A stretch of 64,000 bases of DNA from Pseudarthrobacter sp. fls2-241-R2A-127 (GCF_030209355.1 NZ_JARVSF010000043.1:1-64000), one strand, 5' to 3'; shown: positions 43,355-52,064, counted from the stretch's first letter. The notes: generated by a model not told the origin, from the letters alone. Translations and numbers: made by a program.

Positions 43355-43404
43355 TGGCTGTTCCGTGTCATTTTGAGGGGTCCGGGATTGGCTAGGATAT
43401 GAGC

Positions 43405-43836
43405 ATGACTGACATGTTCCTCGAGAAGTTCCGCGCGCTTGTTCCGAAGTATCTCGAGGATGAATGGCAGGAAGCAGATGGCCTGACGCCCGAGGAGCTG
43501 GACGGCGCCCTCGCAGAGCACCAGTTCGAGATCCCCTTGGTCCTGCGCGAGTTCTACCTCGCCCTGGGCGGCTGCGAGGACCTGATGGAGGCCTACCACT
43601 ACTTCTGGGATCCCGAAGAGCTCGAGGTCGATGACGAGGGCTTCCTGATGTTCCTCGAAGACGAAGAGGAACAGTTCACCTGGGGCTTCCGCGTGGGCGA
43701 CCTCGGCGTCCCGGACCCCATTGTGTACCGCCGCAACAACGCCCGCGGCCAGTGGAAGTCCGAGGAAGGCACGTTCTCCGAGTTCGTCTTCGACATGTTC
43801 GAGTGGGCTTTCGAGGACGACGAAGAAGAAGAGTAG
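43405..43836 (+). CDS. Acidic SUKH (SMI1/KNR4)-like protein
   Basis: A 143-residue very acidic protein with an Asp/Glu-rich C-terminus (WAFEDDEEEE). The segment FEIPLVLREFYLALGG followed by YHYFWDPEELEVDDEGFLMF LEDEEEQFTWGFRV is reminiscent of the SUKH superfamily, whose members include toxin immunity proteins and general adaptors. No polymorphic toxin gene is next to it, so the immunity role is speculative. AGGA lies seven bases before ATG 43405 and only one base before ATG 43399, so I use the later start. A terminator-like hairpin follows. Confidence 0.7.
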   Translation: MTDMFLEKFRALVPKYLEDEWQEADGLTPEELDGALAEHQFEIPLVLREFYLALGGCEDLMEAYHYFWDPEELEVDDEGFLMFLEDEEEQFTWGFRVGDLGVPDPIVYRRNNARGQWKSEEGTFSEFVFDMFEWAFEDDEEEE

Positions 43837-43857
43837 GTCTCTGCTTCCTTGCTTCCG

Positions 43858-43952
43858 GTGACGTATTTGCGTCATTTATGGACCTCACCTTGGAGTGTGC
43901 CCCTGCGTTTGCAGGGGCACTCACCGTTTAACGCCCCATAAATCACGCAAAC
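43858..43952. repeat. Inverted TTTGCGT-type arms flanking a terminator
   Basis: TTTGCGTCATTTATGG (43866-43881) and CCATAAATCACGCAAA (43936-43951) are inverted copies with one mismatch in 16. They frame the hairpin at 43897-43920 and reach into the 3' end of the convergent AbiEi/DUF559 gene. Related arms occur at 31574-31671. Confidence 0.6.
43897..43920 (+). terminator. Terminator between convergent genes
   Basis: A perfect 10-bp stem GTGCCCCTGC / GCAGGGGCAC with a GTTT loop. It lies 60 bases past the acidic-protein stop and may also end the AbiEi/DUF559 transcript. Confidence 0.7.
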
Positions 43953-44794
43953 CGGCCGCCGTGCCGCGTATTCGTCGGACTGCGCCACACCCGCAGCACC
44001 GCCTGGACCTCTGCCACCATGGCCTCGGGACGGTGGATGACGTCCTCGTAGTAGTAGCGCAGCACCAGGTATCCCCCAACAATGCTCTGGTTATTGCGTC
44101 GTTGGTCCCGCTTGATGGATTTCGGCTCGAAGTGGGTTGAGCCATCTGTCTCCACTACCAGGCACTCCTCAACCAGGAAATCCACTTCTCCAACCCCGGC
44201 GATGTACACGTGACGCCGAACCCGCAGCCCGGCGCGTGCGAAATGGGCATTTGCGAGAATCTCCAGCAACGAGTCTGCGCGGGGAATCACCAGGTCCAGA
44301 ACCGACCTGGCGCGCCCGTTCCGGCGTCCCTGGCAGCGCGCATAGAGGAAATCCAGCGAGATGCCTCCGCCACCCACAGCCGACTGCACCATCACCAGCG
44401 CGTCCAACTCCGGGAGGCAGTGCAACGCATGAAGAAGCACGTCAGCGAGCCCCACCACGGGCAGCCAGGCATGCCGCGGATGCTTGGGCCGGCCGTGGTC
44501 CACCACACCGGACGTGCGGGTGGGGTGGCTGCGGGTCAAGTGCAGCGCGGATGGGTTATTGAGAACCCACAGCTGGTAAATGGGCGCTGCAGACAGACAC
44601 GTGAGCCGCCCGCCGGCTGCCAGAGCCCCCGCGATCCGTTCATCGCCAGGCAGCGCATATACGCCGCGCCTGAGTCTGGCCACAAGGCCCAGCTCCAATG
44701 CCTGACCTACCCGGGTACGCGTGAAGCCGGCCTTCCGCAGGTCAAGGGAGCGGGCTGCGCCCCCGTCTCTGGCCAGGTAGTCACAGATGTCCAT
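43943..44794 (-). CDS. AbiEi-type antitoxin domain fused to DUF559 (endonuclease-like)
   Basis: A 283-residue protein. The N-terminal part (MDICDYLARDGGAARSLDLRKAGF; GLVARLRRGVYALPG) matches the winged-helix AbiEi antitoxin domain of type IV toxin-antitoxin systems. The C-terminal part (RRHVYIAGVGEVDFLVEECLVVETDGSTHFE) is a DUF559, very-short-patch-repair-like nuclease core with the E-VDFLV and VVETDG motif. This fused form is common in actinobacteria, often without a cognate AbiEii toxin, and none is seen here. Function is unknown; defence or DNA repair is possible. The ATG at 44794 is almost abutted by a GAGGG. Confidence 0.78.
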   Translation of the reverse strand: MDICDYLARDGGAARSLDLRKAGFTRTRVGQALELGLVARLRRGVYALPGDERIAGALAAGGRLTCLSAAPIYQLWVLNNPSALHLTRSHPTRTSGVVDHGRPKHPRHAWLPVVGLADVLLHALHCLPELDALVMVQSAVGGGGISLDFLYARCQGRRNGRARSVLDLVIPRADSLLEILANAHFARAGLRVRRHVYIAGVGEVDFLVEECLVVETDGSTHFEPKSIKRDQRRNNQSIVGGYLVLRYYYEDVIHRPEAMVAEVQAVLRVWRSPTNTRHGGRFA

Positions 44795-45105
44795 CCCTCA
44801 TCGTGTCCACGCGCAGCCCGGCGCGATGCCAAGGATCCCTTCCATGTGGATAAGACCCAAACCAGGTGACCTAATTGCGCGCTTTCTGTGCCGCGCCGGA
44901 ACCCGGTACCGCACAAATCCGGGGCGCAGAGCCGCCCGTCCGGCCAATAATCACGCAATCGTGCCAGTGCGGTCCAATGGTCAGCGGAGCCAACTAAAAC
45001 TTTTTGACACCGGCAGTTACAGAAGACTTGCGCATTGTGACAAAGCTGTCATAAGCTATTCACGGATCCGCTAAACGCCTCCGGCGGGTCTGATGCGAAC
45101 GGAGA

Positions 45106-45154
45106 GATAGCCCCGGTTTCACAACAGCTTCGGTTGTTGAGGACCGGGGCTATC
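45106..45154 (-). terminator. Long nested hairpin
   Basis: An 11-bp outer stem GATAGCCCCGG / CCGGGGCTATC (45106-45116 and 45144-45154). Inside it, ACAAC-N7-GTTGT forms a second stem. It lies past the polyprenyl synthase stop on the minus strand and could be a terminator or part of a structured RNA. Confidence 0.55.
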
Positions 45155-45177
45155 CCGTTAAGCCCAGCAGGCAAAGG

Positions 45178-45221
45178 AAAGGCCCGGCACCTGCTGGCTG
45201 GACCAGAGGCACCGGGCTTCC
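45178..45221 (-). terminator. Probable terminator of the polyprenyl synthase operon
   Basis: On the minus strand, GCCCGGTGCC and GGTGCCGGGC form an imperfect stem over a 16-nt loop. A T-rich tail follows (CCTTTCCTTT), nine bases past the stop at 45230. Confidence 0.5.
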
Positions 45222-45229
45222 ACGATGGA

Positions 45230-46330
45230 TCAGCTGGCGCGGTCCACCACGGCCAGCGCAAAGTTGGACAAGGATTCCTTGACCACACCGTCGGGCAGGG
45301 GCGCCAGTGCGGCGATGGCTTCATCGGCCCAGCGGCGTGCCACTACCCAGGACTCGGCCGTGACAGGGTGCTCGCGCAGCCCGGCAACAGCTGCGGCCAA
45401 GGCCTCATCCGAGCTCAGGTCGCCGTCAATCAGCGTCAGGAGCTCGACGGCGGACTGGTCGCCATCGGCGGCAGCCTTGCGCAAGAGCAGCACGGGCAGG
45501 GTGGGTACCCCTTCGCGCAGGTCCGTTCCGGGCGATTTGCCGGACTTGACCTTGACGCCGGTAACGTCAATGACGTCGTCGGCCAGCTGGAAGGCAACGC
45601 CCACCTTCTCGCCGTATTCCACCAGGATGTCCTCGAAAGCCTCATCGGCCCCGGAGAAAATCGCACCGAACTGGCCCGAGGCCGCCACCAGCGAACCGGT
45701 CTTGTCCGCAATCACGGAAAGGTAGTGCTCCACCGGGTCCTCATCCGGACGCGGCCCCACGGTCTCGTGCAGCTGGCCAAGGCACAGCCGCTCAAACGTG
45801 CGGGCCTGGATTCCCAGCGCACGGCCGCCCAGTTCAGAGACGAGGATGGATGCCCGCGCGAAGATCAGGTCGCCGGTGAGGACCGCCACCGAGTTGCCCC
45901 ACACCTCGTGGGCCGTGGGGGCGCCGCGGCGGAACGGGGCGGAGTCCATGACGTCGTCGTGGTACAGGGTGGCCAGGTGCGTCAGTTCAACCACGACGGC
46001 GGCCTGCACCACGGCGGGCAGCGATGCGTCGCCGAGGTGTGCGCAGAGCAGGGTCAGCAGCGGCCGGATTCGCTTGCCGCCGGCTTCCACCAAGTGGCGG
46101 GATGTGGCATCGGCCAGCGGGTCCGAGTTGGCGATGGCCTCGCGAAGCTTCTTCTCCACCTTGGCCAGGTTGTTGGTGATGGCCGGGCCCAGTTCGTCGT
46201 CGCCCGCGATGGCTGCAAAACCGGCAGGAAGCTGGAGTCCCGTGGCAATGGCGGTGGTGTTGAGGCTGGGTTCGGAGTCCGGCAGGCCGTGCCCGGCGTG
46301 CGTCCAGCTGTGGTCTGCGGATTTGGTCAC
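45230..46330 (-). CDS. grcC: Long-chain polyprenyl diphosphate synthase (menaquinone side chain)
   Basis: A 366-residue trans-prenyltransferase. The first Asp-rich motif is in LATLYHDDVMDSAPFRRG and the second in AFQLADDVIDVTGVK; the allylic-binding stretch is EAGGKRIRPLLTLLC. Such enzymes lengthen farnesyl diphosphate with isopentenyl diphosphate to make the menaquinone tail. An alternative is a general polyprenol synthase. The start is GTG 46330, overlapping the menJ stop (GTGA). Its neighbours menG and menJ match the arrangement seen in Mycobacterium tuberculosis around grcC1. Confidence 0.9.
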   Translation of the reverse strand: MTKSADHSWTHAGHGLPDSEPSLNTTAIATGLQLPAGFAAIAGDDELGPAITNNLAKVEKKLREAIANSDPLADATSRHLVEAGGKRIRPLLTLLCAHLGDASLPAVVQAAVVVELTHLATLYHDDVMDSAPFRRGAPTAHEVWGNSVAVLTGDLIFARASILVSELGGRALGIQARTFERLCLGQLHETVGPRPDEDPVEHYLSVIADKTGSLVAASGQFGAIFSGADEAFEDILVEYGEKVGVAFQLADDVIDVTGVKVKSGKSPGTDLREGVPTLPVLLLRKAAADGDQSAVELLTLIDGDLSSDEALAAAVAGLREHPVTAESWVVARRWADEAIAALAPLPDGVVKESLSNFALAVVDRAS

Positions 46331-47658
46331 GGGTTAACCCTAACTTTTTGTTGCGGATACCGCTGGTTCGGAGCTGACGGGGCATTGGATGTGGCCGGAA
46401 CCAGCGATTCCAGGACGCGGATCACCCGGTCCTCGAAGCCCTTGGCTGCAGGGTCCGTGAGGTTGGCCAGGAGCCGGACCACGAACCGCATCAGGACCGG
46501 GATGGGCATGCCGGTCCGCAGCGCGAGCTTCATGACGGCGGGCTTGCCGATCAACGCGGCGAAGGCCCGGCCAAGGGTGAAGTGCGAGCCCCACTGGCCG
46601 CGCACGTAGTCCGCGTACCGCGACAGGTGCGCATCGGCGTCGTACGTTCCGCCCAGGGCAGCCGAACGGGAGGAGGCGTCAATGATGAACTCGGCCGCAA
46701 ACCGTGCCGATTCCATGGCGTAGGAGATGCCCTCGCCGTTGAACGGGGACACCATGCCGCCGGCGTCGCCCAGCAGCAACAGGCCAGGCGAGTAGTGCGG
46801 GGTGCGGTTGAAGCCCATGGGCAGGGCGGCCCCCCGGATTTCGCCCACCTGGTTTTCGGGCGTGAAGCCCCACTCGGCGGGCATGCCGGCGGTCCATTCG
46901 TGGAGGACCTGCTTATAGTCCAGCTTGCCGAATTCCTTGGACGAGTTCAGGATGCCCAGGCCCACGTTGGAGGTGCCGTCACCGACGCCGAACACCCAGC
47001 CGTAGCCTGGCAGGAGCTTGCCGTCGCGGCCGGGAAGCTCCAGCCAGCCTTCCATCCAGTCGTCGTCGGTGCGGGGGGATGTGAAGTAGGTGCGGACGGC
47101 GACGCCGAGCGGGCGGTCGTCGCGCTTTTGGATCCCGAGGGACACGGCCGTGCGGGTGGAGTTGCCATCGGCAGCGAGGACGACGTCGGCACTGAAGTCA
47201 CGCGTCTCCCCCGTCTTGCGTCCGTTCCCGTCCAGGAGCGCTGCGCGGACCCCGGTGACGCGGCCGGCGTCGTTCCGGAGGGCTTCGGTGACGCTGTGCC
47301 GCTCGAGGATGGTGGCACCGGCAGCCTCGGCGTGCCGCGCCAGTTCTTCGTCAAAGCCGAGGCGCGTCCGGATCAGTCCGTACTGCGGAAAGTCGGACAC
47401 CTCGGGCCAGGGCAGCTCGATGGTGCGGCCGCCGGCGATGAGGCGCAGGCCCTTGTTCCGCCGCCAGCCGTCGTCCTCCGGGTGCGGGAGGCCCAGCTTC
47501 TGGATCTCCCGGACGGCGCGGGGCGTAAGACCGTCCCCGCAGACCTTCTCGCGGGGGAAGCTGGTCTTTTCCAGGACCGTGACCTCAAGTCCCGCCTTGG
47601 CAAGGTAATAAGCGGCAGTGGATCCGGCCGGCCCCGCGCCGACAATCAGTACCTTCAC
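46327..47658 (-). CDS. menJ: Geranylgeranyl-reductase-type menaquinone reductase (MenJ-like)
   Basis: A 443-residue FAD oxidoreductase. The N-terminal dinucleotide motif is VLIVGAGPAGSTAAYYLAKAG; the family signatures SFPREKVCGDGLTPRAV and LLLGDAGGMVSPFNGEGIS are present. Actinobacterial MenJ saturates one isoprene unit of the menaquinone side chain, and this gene is in the menG-menJ-grcC order expected for that role. Other geranylgeranyl reductase functions, such as phospholipid saturation, remain possible. It is three bases after menG and overlaps grcC by four, so all three are one operon. Confidence 0.88.
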   Translation of the reverse strand: MKVLIVGAGPAGSTAAYYLAKAGLEVTVLEKTSFPREKVCGDGLTPRAVREIQKLGLPHPEDDGWRRNKGLRLIAGGRTIELPWPEVSDFPQYGLIRTRLGFDEELARHAEAAGATILERHSVTEALRNDAGRVTGVRAALLDGNGRKTGETRDFSADVVLAADGNSTRTAVSLGIQKRDDRPLGVAVRTYFTSPRTDDDWMEGWLELPGRDGKLLPGYGWVFGVGDGTSNVGLGILNSSKEFGKLDYKQVLHEWTAGMPAEWGFTPENQVGEIRGAALPMGFNRTPHYSPGLLLLGDAGGMVSPFNGEGISYAMESARFAAEFIIDASSRSAALGGTYDADAHLSRYADYVRGQWGSHFTLGRAFAALIGKPAVMKLALRTGMPIPVLMRFVVRLLANLTDPAAKGFEDRVIRVLESLVPATSNAPSAPNQRYPQQKVRVNP

Positions 47659-47661
47659 AGG

Positions 47662-48438
47662 TCAGCGGACGATGTTGCGGCGCAGCTTGGCCACCGGGCC
47701 CTTGTGCGCGGCGATGGCGGCTGCGGCCCCCTCGGACGCGGCTGCGGGCTTGAAGGCCCGGTGCACCGCCACGATGCCGCCTGTCAGGTTGCGGTAGGTG
47801 ACCTTTTCCCAGCCGCTTTCCTCCAGCCAGGCTGCCAGGTGGTCCTGGTCCGGCCAGGCGCGGATGGACTCGGCCAGGTACACGTAGGCGTCCGGGTTGG
47901 AGGCAACCTTGACGGCGATGGCCGGCAGGGCGCGCATCAGGTATTCGGTGTACATGGTGCGCCACAGCGGGACCACAGGCTGGGAGAACTCTGCGATGAC
48001 CAGGCGGCCGCCGGGCTTGGTGACGCGCAGCATCTCGGCCAGTGCCTTCTTGGGCTCATTCACGTTGCGCAGGCCGAACGAGATGGTGGTGGCGTCAAAG
48101 GTGCTGTCCGCGAAGGGAAGATTGGTGGCGTCGCCGGCGATGAAGTCGATGTCCGGGCGGCGGCGCTTGCCGACCTTCAGCATTCCCAGGGAGAAGTCGC
48201 AGGCCACCACGTCTATGCCGGCGTCGGCATATGGTTCGCTGGAGGTGCCCGTTCCGGCCGCAAGGTCAAGGACGCGGTGGCCCTTGGAGACTTCCATCGC
48301 GTCCACCACGATCTTCCGCCAACGGCGGGTCTGTCCCATGGACAGGACATCGTTGACGACGTCGTATTTCGGTGCGACGTCGTCAAACATCGTGGCTACT
48401 TCGTCCGGACGCTTATCCAAGGATGCTCGGTTCACCAT
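47662..48438 (-). CDS. menG: Demethylmenaquinone methyltransferase
   Basis: A 258-residue UbiE/MenG SAM methyltransferase for the last step of menaquinone synthesis. Motifs seen are KRPDEVATMFDDVAPKYDVVNDVLS, the SAM-binding VLDLAAGTGTSSEPYADAG, and NLPFADSTFDATTISFGLRN with KPGGRLVIAEFS. The Ala-rich basic C-terminus is a common actinobacterial addition. It is first in the minus-strand operon and divergent from menF across 109 bp, so the two probably share a promoter region. Confidence 0.93.
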   Translation of the reverse strand: MVNRASLDKRPDEVATMFDDVAPKYDVVNDVLSMGQTRRWRKIVVDAMEVSKGHRVLDLAAGTGTSSEPYADAGIDVVACDFSLGMLKVGKRRRPDIDFIAGDATNLPFADSTFDATTISFGLRNVNEPKKALAEMLRVTKPGGRLVIAEFSQPVVPLWRTMYTEYLMRALPAIAVKVASNPDAYVYLAESIRAWPDQDHLAAWLEESGWEKVTYRNLTGGIVAVHRAFKPAAASEGAAAAIAAHKGPVAKLRRNIVR

Positions 48439-48547
48439 GACATTGTCTCAAATGTTGGCGGCGGTCCGGACCAGCGGCTCCATCTCCTTTTGGCGCTCCC
48501 CGATGCCGGAGGAGGCCTGGCCTACGCGGGAGTAGTGTTGTCTCATC

Positions 48548-49939
48548 ATGACGAGCACGTTCCGCACCCTGACAGTCCCCCTGGATGGCAAAACATTCCC
48601 CGGGGGGCTGCCTTCGTTTCTGGTCAGGGACGACGTCCTCTGCTGGACCCGCCGCGAGGCGGGGCTGGCGGGTTTCGGGGAGATCGCGCGGTTCACTGCC
48701 ACCGGGCCGGAACGGTTCCTGGAGGCGGACATCTGGTGGCGGCACCTGGTCCTGGAGGCCGACGTCGCGGATGCGGTGGAGCTGCCCGGCACCGGCCCGG
48801 TAGCTTTCGGTTCCTTCGCTTTCTCCAAAACCTCCCGGCACGAGTCGCGCCTGATCGTGCCGGAGATTGTGGTGGGCGTGCGGGACAACCAGGCATGGCT
48901 CACCCAGTTGACGTTCGACGACAGCCCGCTCACCGAAGAGACGGCGGCCGCCGCACTGGACCGCTGGCTCAGCATCAGCGCCGCTGCAGGTGAAGGTACG
49001 ACGACGGCAGCGGACTCCGCCGGGGACGGCACTTTGGATGACGCGCCCGGCCAGGCCGGCGGCGCCGTCGTGCGTCCCCTGCCACTGGCCGCGGGCGCAA
49101 CGCTGCACACGGGGTCGCTCAGCGAGGAAGCCTGGATGGAGGCCGTGGCCGCGGGCGTCGCCGAGATCCGCACCGGAGCGCTGGAGAAACTGGTGCTGGC
49201 GCGGGACGTGGTGGCAACCATTCCTTCCGGTGTACATGCCGCAGATGTCCTTCGGGAGCTCGCCGCCAGGTACCGCGAATGCTGGACCTACGGAGTGGAC
49301 GGCCTGGTGGGCGCCACGCCGGAGATGCTGATCCAGGTTGAAGGACGCACCGCCCAGGCCCGCGTACTGGCCGGCACCCTTGACCGGAGGGACGCGCACG
49401 GTGAAGATGGCGCGCCGATGGATTACGCCACCCGGGTGCTGGCGGGTTCGGAGAAGCAGCGGCATGAACATGAGATCGCCATCCAGTCGCTGACCAAGCA
49501 ACTGGCACCGTTCTCCGAGGCGATGAATGCCCATGATGAGCCGTTCATCCTTGAGCTGCCCAACGTCTGGCACCTGGCCTCCGACGTCAAGGCCGAACTC
49601 ACGGAAGTGGAGGGGCACGTGCCCACGTGCCTGGCCCTTATCAACGCGCTGCACCCAACTGCTGCCGTGTGCGGGACGCCCACCCTGGTCGCGGGCGAGC
49701 TGATCCGCAAGCTGGAGCACCTGGACCGTGGACCGTATGCCGGGCCGGTGGGCTGGCTGGACGCAGCGGGCAACGGTGAATGGGGCATCGCGTTGCGCGG
49801 CGCCGTCATCGAGTCCGAGGACACGGTCCGGCTCTATGCCGGGTGCGGAATAGTTGACGGCTCGCTCCCGGAGGCCGAATTGGCCGAAACGTGGGCCAAA
49901 TTCCGGCCGATGCTGGAGTCCCTGGGCATCAACAGCTAG
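48548..49939 (+). CDS. menF: Isochorismate synthase
   Basis: A 463-residue chorismate-utilising enzyme that makes isochorismate, the first step of the menaquinone branch. Conserved parts: GALEKLVLARDVVATIP, CWTYGVDGLVGATPEMLIQV, GTLDRRDAHGEDG-type loop, LPNVWHLASDVKAEL and AVCGTPTLVAGELI. The 'YAGCGIVDGS' C-terminal motif is intact. EntC or salicylate-type roles are unlikely next to menG, menJ and menD. The gene is divergent from menG. No terminator is obvious before the ABC genes 176 bp downstream. Confidence 0.92.
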   Translation: MTSTFRTLTVPLDGKTFPGGLPSFLVRDDVLCWTRREAGLAGFGEIARFTATGPERFLEADIWWRHLVLEADVADAVELPGTGPVAFGSFAFSKTSRHESRLIVPEIVVGVRDNQAWLTQLTFDDSPLTEETAAAALDRWLSISAAAGEGTTTAADSAGDGTLDDAPGQAGGAVVRPLPLAAGATLHTGSLSEEAWMEAVAAGVAEIRTGALEKLVLARDVVATIPSGVHAADVLRELAARYRECWTYGVDGLVGATPEMLIQVEGRTAQARVLAGTLDRRDAHGEDGAPMDYATRVLAGSEKQRHEHEIAIQSLTKQLAPFSEAMNAHDEPFILELPNVWHLASDVKAELTEVEGHVPTCLALINALHPTAAVCGTPTLVAGELIRKLEHLDRGPYAGPVGWLDAAGNGEWGIALRGAVIESEDTVRLYAGCGIVDGSLPEAELAETWAKFRPMLESLGINS

Positions 49940-50115
49940 CACACGGCGGCCATGAGTCTGGAATGACAGACAGGTCCTGCCCTGGAAGGCTTGATTTTAC
50001 CCCCGCTACAGTTATCCAATAGTGAAACTTAGTTGCGTGTGACGTACCTCTCCTGTTGAGCGTTACACTATAAGCCGCGTTAGTACCTCATAGCCCCTGC
50101 AACAAAAGGTAAGAA

Positions 50116-51069
50116 ATGCAGACTCCCCGTACCCTCCTGGGCACTTCCAAGCTGACCGCCGCCACTATGATCGCCATCAGCGCCCTGGCCCTCTCAGCAT
50201 GCACCAACGCCTCGGAAACGGGTCCCTCCAGCGCGGCTTCCTCGTCAGGCAGCGCCAGCGCCAGCTTCGATCCCACCACCGTCAAGAAGGACGACGCCCT
50301 GGCCGCCATGGTCCCGGACGCCATCAAGTCCAAGGGCACCATCACCGTTGGTTCCGACACCAGCTACGCCCCCGCCGAGTTCCTCGGTCCGGACGGCCAG
50401 ACTCCCGTGGGCTACGACGTGGACATCGCCAAGGCCATTGGCGCCACCCTGGGCCTCAAGGTCCAGGTCCAGACCGCAGAGTTCACCGGCATCCTCCCGG
50501 CCCTCGGCCCGAAGTACGATTTGGGCATCTCCTCGTTCACCATCAACCCCGAACGCCTGGGTGCCGTGAACATGGTCAGCTACTTCAACGCCGGCACCGC
50601 CTGGGCCGTGCAGAAGGGCAACCCCAAGAAGTTCTCCCTGGACGACGTCTGCGGCAAGTCCATCGGCGTGCAGACCGGCACCGTGCAGGAAGACCCGGAT
50701 CTTGCCGACCGCAACAAGAAGTGCGCCGCCGACGGCAAGAAGCCCATTGACATCGTCACCCTGAAGAACCAGACGGACGTCACCACCCGCCTGGTCAACG
50801 GCAGCATCGACGCCATGGCCGCCGACTCCCCCATCATCGGCTACGCCCTGACCCAGACCAACGGCCAGCTCGAGAAGCTGGGCGACGTCTACGACTCTGC
50901 CCCGCAGGGCATCGCCGTGGCCAAGGCCGACACCGCTTGGGCCGACGTCATCCAGAAGGCTGTCACCAAGCTGATGGCTGACGGCTCCTACAAGAAGATC
51001 CTGGAAGGCTGGGGCAACTCCGAGGGCGCCATTACCAAGTCCGAGGTCAACCCGGCGGTTAAGTCTTGA
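50116..51069 (+). CDS. Polar amino-acid ABC transporter binding lipoprotein
   Basis: A 317-residue extracytoplasmic binding protein. The lipobox ISALALSAC places the lipidated Cys at about residue 32, followed by a Ser/Ala-rich linker. The mature SBP family-3 part carries VGSDTSYAPAEFLGPDGQTPVGYDVDIAKA and DLGISSFTINPERLGAVNMVSYF, the amino-acid-binding signature. It starts an operon with a permease and ATPase. Substrate type within the polar amino acids is not resolved. A TATAAG element 42 bp upstream may be the -10, but no -35 was found. Confidence 0.9.
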   Translation: MQTPRTLLGTSKLTAATMIAISALALSACTNASETGPSSAASSSGSASASFDPTTVKKDDALAAMVPDAIKSKGTITVGSDTSYAPAEFLGPDGQTPVGYDVDIAKAIGATLGLKVQVQTAEFTGILPALGPKYDLGISSFTINPERLGAVNMVSYFNAGTAWAVQKGNPKKFSLDDVCGKSIGVQTGTVQEDPDLADRNKKCAADGKKPIDIVTLKNQTDVTTRLVNGSIDAMAADSPIIGYALTQTNGQLEKLGDVYDSAPQGIAVAKADTAWADVIQKAVTKLMADGSYKKILEGWGNSEGAITKSEVNPAVKS

Positions 51070-51104
51070 GTTTTCGCGTTACCGACGAGAAGTCAGGTGT
51101 GCAC

Positions 51105-52064
51105 ATGGAACACCATCAACATGGGGACGCACCGGTACTGAACAAGTCAGTGCCGGTGCGCCACCCCGGCCGGTGGATCAGCGCCTTCATCATCTTGGCG
51201 CTAGTGGTTCTGTTTCTGCAGAGCCTGTTCACCAACCCCAATTTCCGCTGGGACGTGGTGGGCACCTACATCCTGGACGTCAAGGTGGTCCAGGGTGTGG
51301 GCTGGACGCTCCTGCTCACGGTCACCTCGATGGTTTTGGCCATCGTCCTGGCCATTCTTTTGGCCTTCATGCGCCAGTCCGACAACCCTGTGTTCCGCTG
51401 GTCCAGTTGGGTGTGGGTGTGGTTCTTCCGCGGAACTCCGGTCTACACGCAGTTGGTGCTGTGGGGCCTGATTTCGGTTCTGTACCCCAAGATCAGCGCA
51501 GGCGTGCCATTCGGACCTGAACTGTTCAGCCTGGACACCTCCGCGGTCATCACTGCCACCGTGGCCGCCATCCTGGGCCTCGGCCTGAACGAATCGGCCT
51601 ACCTTGCGGAGATTTTCCGCGCAGGCCTCAAGTCCGTAGACCGCGGCCAGATGGAGGCTGCCGAGGCGTTGGGCATGGGCAAGACCAAGATCATGTGGCG
51701 GATCATCCTGCCGCAGGCCATGCGCGTCATCGTGCCGCCCACGGGCAACGAAACCATCGGCATGTTGAAGACCACCTCGCTGGTCCTTGCCGTGCCGTTC
51801 ACCCTGGACCTCACCTTTGCCACCAATGCCCTGGCCAACCGGACCTACCTGCCGGTTCCGCTGTTGATCGTTGCCGCCATTTGGTATCTGGTAATCACCA
51901 GCATCCTCATGGTGGGACAGCACTACATTGAGGCGTACTACGGCAAGGGCGTGGACAACCTCGCCCCGGCGGGCAAGCCAGTGGCCAAGTCCGCCCGCGT
52001 GGCCTTGAGCCAGGACGGCGGACGGTCGATAGAGACGGACTTCCCCGAGGAGAGTGCACGATGA
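51105..52064 (+). CDS. Polar amino-acid ABC permease
   Basis: A His/Met family membrane permease of about 319 residues. Helices are visible from WISAFIILALVVLFLQSLF onward; the conserved ATPase-binding loop is AAEALGMGKTKIMWRIILPQAMRVIVPPTGNE. ATG 51105 (MEHHQHGDAPV) lies seven bases after AGG. The frame also extends to a TTG at 51066 that overlaps the stop of the binding-protein gene but has no Shine-Dalgarno, so the start is uncertain by 13 codons. It is fused in translation with the ATPase gene by a four-base overlap. Confidence 0.88.
   Translation: MEHHQHGDAPVLNKSVPVRHPGRWISAFIILALVVLFLQSLFTNPNFRWDVVGTYILDVKVVQGVGWTLLLTVTSMVLAIVLAILLAFMRQSDNPVFRWSSWVWVWFFRGTPVYTQLVLWGLISVLYPKISAGVPFGPELFSLDTSAVITATVAAILGLGLNESAYLAEIFRAGLKSVDRGQMEAAEALGMGKTKIMWRIILPQAMRVIVPPTGNETIGMLKTTSLVLAVPFTLDLTFATNALANRTYLPVPLLIVAAIWYLVITSILMVGQHYIEAYYGKGVDNLAPAGKPVAKSARVALSQDGGRSIETDFPEESAR

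Larger units (their letters stand above)
44795..45229. other. 435-bp intergenic region with tandem hairpins
   Basis: No convincing gene was found. From 44795 to about 45100 I see only a TTGACA-like hexamer (45004) with no matching -10, and scattered AT-rich stretches. The right part (45106-45218) holds two hairpins, described separately, that probably end the polyprenyl synthase transcript from the right. Confidence 0.5.

Noticed and set aside
44787..45074. A possible 95-residue gene in the 435-bp gap
   Set aside because: No Shine-Dalgarno, no family match, Arg-rich composition of a non-coding frame, and it overlaps the AbiEi/DUF559 start.
50056..50074. Promoter TTGAGC/TATAAG before the amino-acid ABC operon
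   Set aside because: Only seven bases separate the two hexamers, too few for a sigma-70-type promoter.
51066..51104. TTG start for the amino-acid permease
   Set aside because: It overlaps the upstream stop but has no Shine-Dalgarno; the ATG at 51105 is better placed. Kept as an alternative in the annotation.
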